Shown piece by piece: positions 41,492-50,078 of a stretch of DNA of 64,000 nt. Both the position numbers and the translations under genes were made by a program. The notes beneath the pieces were generated by a model, which was not told the DNA's origin, ran no database searches, and was given only the letters and a program-made list of their open reading frames with translations. Origin of the DNA: Mycolicibacterium frederiksbergense (GTDB lineage Bacteria; Actinomycetota; Actinomycetes; Mycobacteriales; Mycobacteriaceae); contig NZ_JARXVE010000001.1 in assembly GCF_029893345.1 (NCBI RefSeq), forward strand, positions 806,001-870,000. Direction: 5' to 3'. Position 1 is the first letter of the stretch; the number at the start of each line of letters is the position of its first letter.

Positions 41492-42988
41492 ATGGCCACC
41501 ACCCCCCAGGCAGCTACCTGCGACTTCGACGTGTTGATCATCGGCGCGGGCATCTCAGGGATCGGAGCGGCCTGCCACCTCAAGACCCGGCTGCCGGGTA
41601 AGACCTTCGCCGTCCTCGACGGCCGCGACGTCATCGGCGGCACATGGAGCCTTTTCCGCTACCCGGGCATCCGCTCGGACTCCGACATGCCGACGTTCGG
41701 CTTCGGCTTCAAGCCGTGGACCGATAAAAAGACGCTTGCAGACGGGCAGACCATCGTCGACTACGTGCAGGAAGCGGCCACCGAGAACGGCGTGGACGCC
41801 CACATCCGATTCGGGCACCGCGTGGTGTCGGCCGACTTCTCCTCGGCAGACAACCGCTGGACCGTCACCGTTCACCGCACCGATAACGACGAGACGGAAA
41901 CGCTGACCGCCCGGTTCCTGTTCTCCGGTACCGGCTACTACGACTACAAGGCCGGATTCACGCCCGAATTCGCCGGTATCGGGGATTTCGCCGGCCAGGT
42001 CATCCACCCACAGCAGTGGCCCGACGACCTGGATTACGCGGGCAAGCGCGTGGTGGTCATCGGCAGCGGCGCCACCGCCGTCACGCTCATCCCGGCCATG
42101 GCCGACACAGCCGGACACGTCACGATGCTGCAGCGCTCCCCGAGTTATGTGTTCTCCCTGCCGGCCGAGGATGTAATCGCTGACACCCTCAACAAGCTGA
42201 TCGGGCCCGACCGCGCGTATCCGATCGTCCGGCGCAAGAACATCATGTTGGGCCGTGGTCTCTACAAGGCCTGCCGTCGCTTTCCCAAACTCATGCGCAT
42301 GCTGCTGATGGCCGACATGCGCCGGCGCCTGCCGAAGCACTTCGACGTCGACACCCACTTCGGCCCGCGCTACAACCCGTGGGAGCAGCGACTGTGCCTG
42401 GTGCCCAGCGGCGACATCTTCAGGACCCTCTCATCCGGCCGGGCGTCAGTGGTGACCGACCGCATCGAGCGGTTCACCAAGACCGGGATTCGGCTGCAAT
42501 CCGGTCAGCAACTCGACGCCGACATCGTCGTGACCGCCACCGGTCTGAACCTGCTGCCATTCGGCGGGATCGACTTCGCCGTCGACGGGCAGCCCGTCAA
42601 CCTGGCGGAGACCACCGTGTTCAGGTCGATGATGCTCAGCGGTGTTCCCAACTTCGCGTTTGCCTTCGGCTACACCAACATCGCCTGGACTCTCAAGGTC
42701 GACCTGGTCAGCGAGCACTTCTGTCGGCTCATCGAGCACATGGACGCGCGGGGCCACACCAACGTCACCCCGCTGCTCGACGACCGCACCATGCCGCGGG
42801 TGCCGATGATCGACATGTCCTCGGGCTACATCCAGCGGGCCATCGCGAACTTCCCGCATGCCGGCACCGCCGACCCTTGGACGCTGGCCATGGCCTACGA
42901 GAACGACATGGAGCGCCTGAGCCAGGGCCCGATCGAGAGTCCCGCCCTCCGGTTCACCACAGCCCAATCCGCCGCACTGGCCTTCTAG
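41492..42988 (+). CDS. Flavin monooxygenase, Baeyer-Villiger type (EthA/MymA-like)
   Basis: A 498-residue FAD/NADPH enzyme. FAD site I-G-A-G-I-S-G (17-23), the G-G-T-W motif at 49-52, the Baeyer-Villiger fingerprint F-x-G-x-x-x-H-x-x-x-W-P at 166-177 and the NADPH site V-I-G-S-G-A-T-A (about 189-196) are all present. Such enzymes turn ketones into esters; EthA and MymA are mycobacterial relatives that also activate thioamide prodrugs. AGGAGA precedes the ATG. The next gene encodes a hydrolase that could split the ester product. Confidence 0.92.
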   Translation: MATTPQAATCDFDVLIIGAGISGIGAACHLKTRLPGKTFAVLDGRDVIGGTWSLFRYPGIRSDSDMPTFGFGFKPWTDKKTLADGQTIVDYVQEAATENGVDAHIRFGHRVVSADFSSADNRWTVTVHRTDNDETETLTARFLFSGTGYYDYKAGFTPEFAGIGDFAGQVIHPQQWPDDLDYAGKRVVVIGSGATAVTLIPAMADTAGHVTMLQRSPSYVFSLPAEDVIADTLNKLIGPDRAYPIVRRKNIMLGRGLYKACRRFPKLMRMLLMADMRRRLPKHFDVDTHFGPRYNPWEQRLCLVPSGDIFRTLSSGRASVVTDRIERFTKTGIRLQSGQQLDADIVVTATGLNLLPFGGIDFAVDGQPVNLAETTVFRSMMLSGVPNFAFAFGYTNIAWTLKVDLVSEHFCRLIEHMDARGHTNVTPLLDDRTMPRVPMIDMSSGYIQRAIANFPHAGTADPWTLAMAYENDMERLSQGPIESPALRFTTAQSAALAF

Positions 42989-43007
42989 CACAAGGACTTT
43001 GACCGCA

Positions 43008-43919
43008 ATGCAGGAAATCACCTTTCTCAGCCACGGCGTCACCTGCGCCGCCTGGCATCTGTCCGCCACCAACGACGAACTCGCCACCGATGCCGGACGG
43101 CCGGCCGTGGTCATGGCCCACGGTTTCGGCGGTACCCGCGACAGCGGGCTGCTCAACTACGCCGAGGGCTTCGCCGAAGCCGGCATCGACGCGTTCGTGT
43201 TCGACTACCGCGGCTTCGGCGCCTCCCAGGGCACTCCGCGCCAGCATGTGTCCTTCCTGCGTCAACGCCAGGATTACCACGCTGCGCTGGCCGCCGCCCG
43301 TCGTCTCCCGGGCGTGGATCCCGCTCGCGTAGCCCTTTGGGGCACGTCCTATGCCGGTGGCCACGTGATCGCGGTCGCCGCGCAAGATCGGCAGGTGGCT
43401 GCCGTGGTCGCGCTGACCCCCGCGGTCGACGGGCTGGCCCTACTGCTCCGGCTCGGCCGCACGAGCGGGCCCGCCTCGCTTGTGCGCGCCACCGCACACG
43501 GACTACGCGACCTCGCTCGGGCGGTAACCCGACGAGCGCCACACCACATGCCCATCGTCGGGCGGCCCGGCGCCTCAGCGATCATCAGCACGCCCGGCGC
43601 CTACACCGGATACACCGCGGTGGCGGGTCCCACCTGGCGCAACGAGGTCTGCGCCCGCGCCGCCCTGGAGGTCGCGATGAACCGACCCACCACCTTCGCC
43701 CAACGCGTGCCCTGCCCGACTCTGGTGCACGCCGGCACCAATGACCTCGTCGCACCCATTCGCGCCACGCGGCGCACGGTCAAGAAACTGCACCCGCTCG
43801 CAGAGCTGATCGAGTACCCCGTGGACCACTTCGACGTCTACCAGGGTGAGTGGCAACGCAAGATCCTCGCCGATCAAACGGCTTTCCTCACCAGCAAGCT
43901 GGGCCGCGCCCGGGGCTGA
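43008..43919 (+). CDS. Alpha/beta hydrolase
   Basis: A 303-residue hydrolase: oxyanion motif H-G-F-G-G-T near residue 36, nucleophile elbow G-T-S-Y-A-G-G near 113, and histidine in V-D-H-F-D-V near the C terminus. It lies 19 bases after the monooxygenase. Ester product of a Baeyer-Villiger step is a reasonable substrate (inference). A TTG at 42999 is in frame, but ATG is preferred with AAGGA upstream. Confidence 0.85.
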   Translation: MQEITFLSHGVTCAAWHLSATNDELATDAGRPAVVMAHGFGGTRDSGLLNYAEGFAEAGIDAFVFDYRGFGASQGTPRQHVSFLRQRQDYHAALAAARRLPGVDPARVALWGTSYAGGHVIAVAAQDRQVAAVVALTPAVDGLALLLRLGRTSGPASLVRATAHGLRDLARAVTRRAPHHMPIVGRPGASAIISTPGAYTGYTAVAGPTWRNEVCARAALEVAMNRPTTFAQRVPCPTLVHAGTNDLVAPIRATRRTVKKLHPLAELIEYPVDHFDVYQGEWQRKILADQTAFLTSKLGRARG

Positions 43920-43948
43920 GCACCTGCCCGCGCGCGGCGGGTTTGCTG

Positions 43949-44344
43949 TCACACGTTGACGTTGAAGCCGAGATCGACATCGCAGGCGGCCTGCCCACTC
44001 CGAACGCCCCAGTTTTCGGTCGCGCTTTCCCGCAACACGATGGTGACATGGTCAGGTGGAATACCCAGAGCCGCAAGCCGATTGACGATCTCACGATAGA
44101 GGTTTCGCTTGGCCTGCACGGACCGGCCGGCGAAGCAGTCGATCGCCACAAAGGTATAGCGATCCGGGCGGGCCAGGCCCGGCGAGTGGGAGAACCGGTG
44201 GGGTTCATGGGAAATCAGCCGAACATGCTTGTCTCCGCGAGGTATCTGGAACGCGGCAACGAGTGCATCGTGCACCGCGTCGATGATCGCCACCTCCTCA
44301 CGCTCGGTGTACCGACGGCGAACCTCAATGGTCGAGCTGGGCAT
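43949..44344 (-). CDS. Tautomerase superfamily protein
   Basis: A 131-residue protein whose second codon is proline, so removal of Met leaves the catalytic Pro1 of the tautomerase superfamily (M-P-S-S-T-I-E-V). This decides the start: longer forms would bury the proline. The sequence is a fused two-repeat or elongated variant, with R-S-V-Q-A-K-R-N-L-Y near residue 75 and A-T-E-N-W-G-V near 110. The substrate is unknown. Confidence 0.82.
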   Translation of the reverse strand: MPSSTIEVRRRYTEREEVAIIDAVHDALVAAFQIPRGDKHVRLISHEPHRFSHSPGLARPDRYTFVAIDCFAGRSVQAKRNLYREIVNRLAALGIPPDHVTIVLRESATENWGVRSGQAACDVDLGFNVNV

Positions 44345-44437
44345 GCCGGAATCGTCACACACCGAGGTCGTGATGATCACCCGAATTTCAACGGTGTCCA
44401 TCGTCGCCATCGCGGGGCTACCGGCCGGCGCTGTAGC

Positions 44438-45085
44438 GTGACCACCGTGAACTCCTCCCGTGTGCCTTCCTCAATCGCGCTCGCTGCCTGCGCCGCGTCG
44501 CTTGTTTTGACCCTGGCCGCATGCGGCTCCGATACCAAGACTTCCTCGGCCACGTCGTCGGCAACGACGCCCTCGGTCGCCGACGTGCTCACCCCCTCGA
44601 TCGCCGAAACGGCCACCGAGGCCAGCACCTGCCCGACTGCAGCGCCGCAGAACGCCGGCACCCCGGAATGGACGCTGTCCGGGGCCACCGGCAGCGTCGC
44701 AGTCACCGGATCCACGGATACCGCGTCGCCACAGGTCAAGGTGGAGGCACCGTTCAGCGTGACGGAAACCCAGGTGCACACCCTGAAGGCCGGTGACGGG
44801 CCGGTGGTCTCCGACAACGCCACGGTTTTGGTCTGCTACATGGGCGTCAACGGACGTGACGGGTCTGTGTTCGACAGCAGCTACAAGCGCGGCGCCCCGG
44901 TTGACTTCCCACTCAACGGAGTCGTGACTGGCTTCCAGAAAGCGATCGCCGGTCAGAAGGTCGGGTCCACCGTCGCGGTCGCCATGACCTCCGCCGACGG
45001 CTACCCCGACGGTCAGCCCGCTGCCGGAATCCAGAAGGGCGACTCGCTCGTCTTCGCGATCAAGATCCTCGACGCCACAAGCTGA
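44438..45085 (+). CDS. FKBP-type peptidyl-prolyl isomerase lipoprotein
   Basis: A 215-residue exported protein with lipobox L-A-A-C near residue 30, a Ser/Thr/Ala-rich linker, then an FKBP domain (about 110-213: V-L-V-C-Y-M-G, S-V-F-D-S-S-Y near 150, G-V-V-T-G-F-Q-K-A-I-A-G-Q-K-V-G). It should assist folding outside the membrane. The GTG at 44438 is used; a second GTG at 44447 is equally possible. A hairpin follows the stop. Confidence 0.87.
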   Translation: MTTVNSSRVPSSIALAACAASLVLTLAACGSDTKTSSATSSATTPSVADVLTPSIAETATEASTCPTAAPQNAGTPEWTLSGATGSVAVTGSTDTASPQVKVEAPFSVTETQVHTLKAGDGPVVSDNATVLVCYMGVNGRDGSVFDSSYKRGAPVDFPLNGVVTGFQKAIAGQKVGSTVAVAMTSADGYPDGQPAAGIQKGDSLVFAIKILDATS

Positions 45086-45095
45086 GCCGCGGTGA

Positions 45096-45125
45096 GCCGA
45101 GCCGGACAGTCTGAACCGGCTCGGC
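45096..45125 (+). terminator. Hairpin terminator after FKBP gene
   Basis: A perfect 10-base-pair stem (45096-45105 with 45116-45125) and a 10-base loop begin 10 bases after the FKBP stop, before the promoter of the next gene. Confidence 0.7.
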
Positions 45126-45164
45126 ATCACCCGGGGTCAGGCGATTGCCCGCTGCTCGCGTTGG

Positions 45165-45170
45165 GACAAT
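45165..45170 (+). promoter_or_regulatory. -10 element of a probable leaderless methyltransferase gene
   Basis: GACAAT ends 6 bases before the ATG, so transcription would begin at the start codon. No ribosome-binding site is present between them. Confidence 0.45.
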
Positions 45171-45176
45171 GCTCAT

Positions 45177-45782
45177 ATGACCGAGCAGAGCATCTGGATG
45201 CAGAAGGTTGCGGCCGATCCCGGGCATTCGCACTGGTACATCGAACGCTTCCGTTCCATGGCGCGCGCCGGTGAGGACCTGGCCGGCGAAGCACGACTCA
45301 TCGATGCACTAGCGCCCCGCGGCGCCCGCATCCTGGACGCCGGCTGCGGTCCCGGCCGGTTGGGCGGATATCTCGCCACGGCCGGACACCACGTGGTCGG
45401 TGTCGACGTCGACCCGGTTCTGATCGAGGCGGCCGAGCACGACCATCCGGGACCGCAGTGGCTGGTCGGCGACCTCGCCGAACTCGATCTGCCCGCGCGT
45501 GGCATTACCGACCCGTTCGACGTCATCGTGTCGGCCGGCAACGTCATGACGTTTCTCGCCCCCAGTACGCGCGTCCCGGTGCTGACCCGGCTACGCGCTC
45601 ACCTGGCCGATGAGGGCCGGGCCGTCATCGGCTTCGGCGCCGGCCGCGACTATGAATTCGCCCAGTTTTTCGACGACGCGACAGAAGCTGGGTTCACCCC
45701 GGATCTGCTGCTGTCGACCTGGGACCTGCGGCCGCTCACCGATAACTCGGACTTCCTCGTCGCGGTGCTTCGACCGGCGTAA
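45177..45782 (+). CDS. Class I SAM-dependent methyltransferase
   Basis: A 201-residue methyltransferase with motif I I-L-D-A-G-C-G-P-G-R-L-G (about 51-62), V-V-G-V-D-V-D as the strand-2 acid and V-I-V-S-A-G-N-V-M-T-F for motif IV. It is compact with no accessory domain. The start appears leaderless. Neighbours give no substrate clue. Confidence 0.86.
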   Translation: MTEQSIWMQKVAADPGHSHWYIERFRSMARAGEDLAGEARLIDALAPRGARILDAGCGPGRLGGYLATAGHHVVGVDVDPVLIEAAEHDHPGPQWLVGDLAELDLPARGITDPFDVIVSAGNVMTFLAPSTRVPVLTRLRAHLADEGRAVIGFGAGRDYEFAQFFDDATEAGFTPDLLLSTWDLRPLTDNSDFLVAVLRPA

Positions 45783-45907
45783 CTCAAACGCCGGCGATTC
45801 GAGTAGCCGATTACGCATGCGCTGACCTCCGCGTTACGCCACGCTACGAATATGGCGCCAAGCCGCACGGTTGTCGCCGCCGTGAGATCAGCACCCAGAG
45901 GTGAGTC

Positions 45908-46570
45908 ATGACCACCCCTGTGCTCAGCCAAACATCAACCCTGCGAGACCTGTTCTTCGGCGCCACGCCGCGCCACTCGCGCGATGAACTCGCCAGGGAA
46001 CTCAAGCAGTCCGGCACCGTGAGAGCTCTCATCCCCGGCCTTCCCGCCCTTGCTGCGGCGGCCGAACGTGAAGTGGCAAAGGCAACCGACGGCTTCCTGT
46101 CGATGAACCTGGCGGACTTGGCCGCCAGTGGGTGGAAACGGTACGAGCCGCTTCGGCAGGCCGCGCGCCGTACCCGCACCGCGCCGGCGACCGAGGAGAT
46201 CGTCGCCCTGGCAACCCACCAGATCACATCCAGCCATCATCCGAGCATCGACGTGCACATCGACGGCAAGGCGATCGCCACCGTCGAGGTGACCATCAAG
46301 GTCACCTTCAACATGACCGGCGTACTCGCCGTCGTCCGCCAGGCCCGCCTGGTCGCGATCAATTCCGGCAATTGCACCGTGGCCGGACAGCTCGCGCTTC
46401 AAGGCGTCACCGCGGCCACGAAACAGCAGCGTTTCGACCTTTCGGGTGCGATCGGCCTGCACAACGGAATCGCGTTACTCAGCGCCGACGAAACCCGCGC
46501 GCCTGCAGAGCAGGGATCTGCAGTGATGCCCGACGATCATTGGTACGGGCCAGGTAGCGCAGCCAGCTAG
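45908..46570 (+). CDS. Hypothetical protein
   Basis: A 220-residue cytoplasmic protein I cannot place in a named family. The N-terminal half is helical (L-F-F-G-A-T-P-R-H-S near residue 15; A-A-A-E-R-E-V near 50). The C-terminal half reads as alternating beta strands (I-D-V-H-I-D-G-K-A-I-A-T-V-E-V-T-I near 115), consistent with a small barrel. AGAGGTGAG precedes the ATG. It converges on the proline-rich exported protein with 3 bases between stops. Confidence 0.65.
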   Translation: MTTPVLSQTSTLRDLFFGATPRHSRDELARELKQSGTVRALIPGLPALAAAAEREVAKATDGFLSMNLADLAASGWKRYEPLRQAARRTRTAPATEEIVALATHQITSSHHPSIDVHIDGKAIATVEVTIKVTFNMTGVLAVVRQARLVAINSGNCTVAGQLALQGVTAATKQQRFDLSGAIGLHNGIALLSADETRAPAEQGSAVMPDDHWYGPGSAAS

Positions 46571-46573
46571 CGT

Positions 46574-47143
46574 TCAGGCCGCCGGTGGCGCCGCGACCGG
46601 CGGCGCCGGATTCTGCCCGTTCGGCGACTTGTACTCGTACCCGGGTGGCGGCGGACCGTTCAGCGGGTAGTAGCCGGGCGGAAGGGCCGGGCCCCCGGCT
46701 GCCGGACCCGAGCCGGGGGGTGGCGCCGTCACCGGGGTCTCGGAGCCCGGGGCGTTGATCGACACGTATCCGGGTGGCAACGGCGGCGCAGGACCGGCGC
46801 CCGGTGGCGGCGCGACGCCCTCGGGCGCTCCCCCGCCGCCCTGGAACCCGTACGGATCGCGTGCCTGGTGCCAGAGGTCCCGCAGCGAGCCGATCGGGCC
46901 CGAACCGTACTGGCCGGAGCCGTACACCGGGTTCGCGATCTCGGGCACCTGCGGCGGACCGGCCGGCAATGGTGGGGGCGGAGCTGCTACCGCCGGATCC
47001 GCCGGCGCCGGCACGGGGTCGGGTACGGCTGGGTCCGCGGCAGCCTGTCCGGCCGTGGCCAGCACGGTGCCGACGACGGTCAGACCTGCGATCGCAAACT
47101 TCGCCGATCTAATGGAGAGCATGGCGCGGCGCCCTTCGGTCAT
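46574..47143 (-). CDS. Proline/glycine-rich secreted protein
   Basis: A 189-residue exported protein. The signal peptide has a basic start, a hydrophobic core (I-A-G-L-T-V-V-G-T-V-L) and cleavage expected after Q-A-A-A before D-P-A-V. The mature part is about one-third Pro plus Gly, disordered, with repeated P-P-G-Y motifs. Mycobacterial proline-rich envelope proteins look like this; no enzyme domain is seen. GAGAGGA 8 bases upstream decides the start. The TnpB element ends only about 30 bases upstream, so its native promoter may have been displaced. Confidence 0.75.
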   Translation of the reverse strand: MTEGRRAMLSIRSAKFAIAGLTVVGTVLATAGQAAADPAVPDPVPAPADPAVAAPPPPLPAGPPQVPEIANPVYGSGQYGSGPIGSLRDLWHQARDPYGFQGGGGAPEGVAPPPGAGPAPPLPPGYVSINAPGSETPVTAPPPGSGPAAGGPALPPGYYPLNGPPPPGYEYKSPNGQNPAPPVAAPPAA

Positions 47144-47177
47144 GAATCCGGTCCTCTCTGTCACGCCCGGTCAACTA

Positions 47178-47197
47178 CCTGGTCCTGAAGGACTGGG
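47178..47197 (-). ncRNA. Right-end hairpin, probable 3' part of the TnpB guide (omega) RNA
   Basis: CCTGGTCC-TGAA-GGACTGGG forms the stem, about 35 bases downstream of the tnpB stop. In TnpB systems the guide RNA runs from the tnpB 3' region through the right end, and the flanking DNA just beyond becomes the guide. In the RNA sense the stem has two central mismatches. Confidence 0.4.
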
Positions 47198-47231
47198 CTT
47201 GCAGCTGTAATCCCTGACTGGGTGTTAGGTG

Positions 47232-48485
47232 TTACGCCGCGCTGGGGGCCGTTGGCTGGGCCCAGGTGGTTGGTGCTCGCTGCGCGATGTTGTCGGCACC
47301 GAGGATATCTGCGTGTTCTGCAATGTATCCGCAGTCCCGACACACGAACCGGGCCTGGCTGGTCCGGTTACGCCGGTCGATATGGCCACACGCGGTGCAG
47401 CGTCGACTGGTGTAGGCCGGATCGACAGCGATGATCGGCACACCCGCGCGGGCTGCTTTGTAGGTGAGGAACGCTCCGAGTTGAGCGAACGCCCAGCTCG
47501 AGTGTGTGGCGCGTTGGGGCTTGCGGAGCCGTACCCGTTCGCGGATCCCCGTGAGTTCTTCGACGGCGATGCCGCGTCCGGTGCGTTCAGCCTCGGCCAC
47601 GATCCTCTTGGAAATCTGGTGGTTCACATCAGCAGCGAACCGGGCCTCTTTGCGGGCCCGTTGGCGCAGCAATCGTTTCGCCGACTTGGTGTTCTTGGCC
47701 TGCAGTTTCTGGCGTAACTCCCGGTTGCGGGTGCGGCGGTCTTTCACACTACCGCGCCCGGCCGCGCCGTCGGGGGCGTCGGCGCCGTAGGTGCCCATCA
47801 ACTCTCGCGTCAATGGTCGGTCGCTGGTGACCGCGATGTTCTCGATCCCCAGATCCACCCCGATCCACCCCGCCTCGGTGTCCAGGTGTGCACCCACCAG
47901 TACCGGCGGGTCGGGCAGATCCAACGTGGCGATCAAATACGCCACCAGCCCTCCGCCGCGGTGGCGGCGGCGGATCACCAGATCAGTCTCCCCACTGCGG
48001 TAGGCGCGTAGTGCTGCGATCTGGCCGGGCTCCCCGACAAACCGCAGATCCTTCAACCGCCCCTCGATCGTCCAGATCGACACCACCCCGCCGGTGTCGG
48101 TGTCGGTGTCATGGACCCAGGACAAGCAGCGGTCATCGAACGGTTGCGCAGCCAACCCGCGGAACCGGATCGGTGTCGACTCGACTTTCCGCCGGCGGGG
48201 ACTGCCGGGTTTGCCGTAACGACCAGCGCGCAGATTCGCCCGCAGCGCGGCATACGAGTCGGCGACCTTACGGATACACGACTGCGCGACCTGGGCGCCC
48301 AAACCGGCGTGCTCGCGGGCCTGGGCATAGGTGATCGACCGCAAATCTCGCCGACGGAACACCTTTTGACCGTGGGCGATAGTCGATACGAGATTCGCGG
48401 TCTCATTACACGCAATCAGGGTGCGGGCAAGCACATCCAACTGGGCAGCATCCGCTACCAGTCGAACCTGCACCACCTGCTTCAT
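47232..48485 (-). CDS. tnpB: TnpB RNA-guided endonuclease (IS200/IS605, IS1341 group)
   Basis: A 417-residue TnpB. The RuvC residues appear intact: Asp211 (I-G-V-D-L-G-I-E-N-I-A-V), Glu309 (A-V-E-E-L-T-G-I) and Asp393 (H-A-D-I-L-G-A-D-N-I-A). The zinc finger is C-T-A-C-G ... C-R-D-C-G (363/366/382/385), and the long helical insert rich in Lys and Arg (about 245-295) is normal. TnpB cuts DNA under guidance of an RNA made from the element's right end and so favours element retention. No TnpA is present, so movement would need one in trans. The length is normal, with no frameshift. Confidence 0.92.
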   Translation of the reverse strand: MKQVVQVRLVADAAQLDVLARTLIACNETANLVSTIAHGQKVFRRRDLRSITYAQAREHAGLGAQVAQSCIRKVADSYAALRANLRAGRYGKPGSPRRRKVESTPIRFRGLAAQPFDDRCLSWVHDTDTDTGGVVSIWTIEGRLKDLRFVGEPGQIAALRAYRSGETDLVIRRRHRGGGLVAYLIATLDLPDPPVLVGAHLDTEAGWIGVDLGIENIAVTSDRPLTRELMGTYGADAPDGAAGRGSVKDRRTRNRELRQKLQAKNTKSAKRLLRQRARKEARFAADVNHQISKRIVAEAERTGRGIAVEELTGIRERVRLRKPQRATHSSWAFAQLGAFLTYKAARAGVPIIAVDPAYTSRRCTACGHIDRRNRTSQARFVCRDCGYIAEHADILGADNIAQRAPTTWAQPTAPSAA

Positions 48486-48562
48486 ACCCGCACCCTAACC
48501 CCCGGGCCCGACAACACCGCGCGCCCGCGCTGCGCGTTGGCACGAAACAGGATGCGATTCCT

Positions 48563-48582
48563 CCCGGCCGTGAACGACCGGG
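48563..48582 (+). repeat. Left-end hairpin of the TnpB element
   Basis: CCCGG-C-CG-TGAA-CG-A-CCGGG forms a 7-pair stem with one mismatch, 78 bases upstream of the tnpB start. Loop and orientation match the right-end hairpin. Confidence 0.5.
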
Positions 48583-48595
48583 GTTCCTCGCAAGA

Positions 48596-48607
48596 GTTCA
48601 GCTGAAC
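48596..48607. repeat. Perfect 12-bp palindrome near left end
   Basis: GTTCAGCTGAAC is fully self-complementary. It lies just outside the left-end hairpin and about 95 bases from the NDH-2 stop. It may mark the element boundary or be a pre-existing site. Confidence 0.4.
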
Positions 48608-48701
48608 ACTCCTGCTGGGCCGGACGTCCGTGCATCGTCGCACATATCGGCGTTCGGTGATCATCGGCCGGGTGCCGATTGGACGGTCATCGCGGGACGA
48701 C

Positions 48702-50069
48702 CTAGCCGCTATCGGCCTCCGACCGCTCATTGGGTGGCGGCGGTGTCGGCGCATCCCACTCCGTCCAGGTGTAGTGCTGCTCGGGTCGGCCGGTGGCACC
48801 GAGCATGAACGCCCGGTGGTAGCGAGTGGCCCGGGCAATGGTGACCAGCCAGGTGCTGACCGTGCTGATCCGGTTGGATACGCCGGTGAGGAACGCGATG
48901 TGAACGAAGCCCCACGCCAGCCAGCCGAGCAGCCCGGCCAGCTTGACCGGGCCGACCTGCAGAATCGCTTGTCCGCGAGCGATATACGCCGCCGAACCGA
49001 GGTCGCGGTAGCGATACGGTCGACGGGGCTTGCCGGCGAGTTCGCGACGAATACATGAGGCGACGTGAAGTCCGCCCTGCATCGCATTCTCGGCAACACC
49101 GGGCAGCTGTTCGCGTCCCGCCAGGTCTCCGATCACGAAGATCTCGGGGTACCCGGCGACCGAAAGATCCGATCCCACATCGATTCTCCCGCTGCGATCG
49201 GACTTCACCCCCAGCACCTGAGCGATGTGCCGGGCGAACGGCACTGCCTCGACTCCGGCGGTCCACAACACGGTTCGCGCCGGGTACTGCTCGTCGGGGC
49301 CACCGTCCTTCGGGCTGATGGTCACCCCGTCCCGGTCGACGTCGGTGACACGGACACCCATGTGCAGTTCGACGCCAAGCCGTTGCAAGGACTCGGTCGC
49401 CGTCTCCCCCAATTCGGGGCAGAAGGTCTTCAACACCCGCTCGCCGCCGTCGAACAACAGCACCCTGGCTTCCTCGGGTTCGATGCTGTGAAACTCGTGG
49501 GCCAAAGTGCGCGTTGCCATCTCACGGATCTGCCCGGCCAGCTCAACCCCGGTCGGTCCGCCTCCGGCAACGGCGAAGGTGAGCCAGCCGTCGCGCTCGG
49601 GTCCAGGTGGCAACGTCTCGGCGATCTCGAAAGCGGTGAACACCCGCTGCCGGATGTTGAGTGCGTCGTCGATGGTCTTCATCCCGGGCGCCCACTGCGC
49701 GAAATGTTCGTTGCCAAAATAGCTCTGCTGCATGCCCGCGGCCACCACGAGAACGTCGTAGTCGAGGGTGAACGTGGTCTCATCGGGCCGGCGGGCGGTC
49801 ACCCGGCGCGACTCCGGGTCGATGTCGATCGCCTCACCGAGCAGCGTGGTGACGTTGCGGTGCCGGGCGAACTCCTCACGCAGCGGACGGCTGATGTGTC
49901 CGATGCTCAACGTCCCGGTGGCGCATTGATAGAGCAGCGGCTGGAACAGGTGGCCGGCCGACCGGTCGAGCAGGGTCACCTCGACGTCAGTGCCGCCCAG
50001 CCGGCGGGCACAGAACAGACCGCCGAATCCCCCGCCGATGATCAACACCCTCTTGCGACCGTTGTTCAC
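48702..50069 (-). CDS. Type II NADH dehydrogenase (NDH-2) family
   Basis: A 455-residue flavoprotein with FAD loop L-I-I-G-G-G-F-G-G-L-F (9-19), an NADH-binding G-G-G-P-T-G-V-E-L-A-G (about 168-178), and E-I-F-V-I-G-D-L-A as the second FAD contact. The C-terminal segment has the membrane-associated helices of NDH-2. It passes electrons from NADH to menaquinone without pumping protons. Resembles mycobacterial Ndh/NdhA; which paralogue is not decided. It ends 9 bases after the ECF sigma gene on the same strand. Confidence 0.88.
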   Translation of the reverse strand: MNNGRKRVLIIGGGFGGLFCARRLGGTDVEVTLLDRSAGHLFQPLLYQCATGTLSIGHISRPLREEFARHRNVTTLLGEAIDIDPESRRVTARRPDETTFTLDYDVLVVAAGMQQSYFGNEHFAQWAPGMKTIDDALNIRQRVFTAFEIAETLPPGPERDGWLTFAVAGGGPTGVELAGQIREMATRTLAHEFHSIEPEEARVLLFDGGERVLKTFCPELGETATESLQRLGVELHMGVRVTDVDRDGVTISPKDGGPDEQYPARTVLWTAGVEAVPFARHIAQVLGVKSDRSGRIDVGSDLSVAGYPEIFVIGDLAGREQLPGVAENAMQGGLHVASCIRRELAGKPRRPYRYRDLGSAAYIARGQAILQVGPVKLAGLLGWLAWGFVHIAFLTGVSNRISTVSTWLVTIARATRYHRAFMLGATGRPEQHYTWTEWDAPTPPPPNERSEADSG

Positions 50070-50078
50070 ATTGGGAGG

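Larger units (their letters stand above)
47170..48607 (-). mobile_element. IS1341-type element: lone TnpB with hairpin ends
   Basis: A single tnpB gene with no tnpA, flanked by short imperfect hairpins that share a TGAA loop on the + strand (47178-47197 and 48563-48582). The exact ends are not proven: the right end should lie just after GTAGTTGAC (read on the gene strand) and the left end near a GTTCAGCTGAAC palindrome. Elements of the IS200/IS605 group lack terminal inverted repeats and target duplications. Confidence 0.62.
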
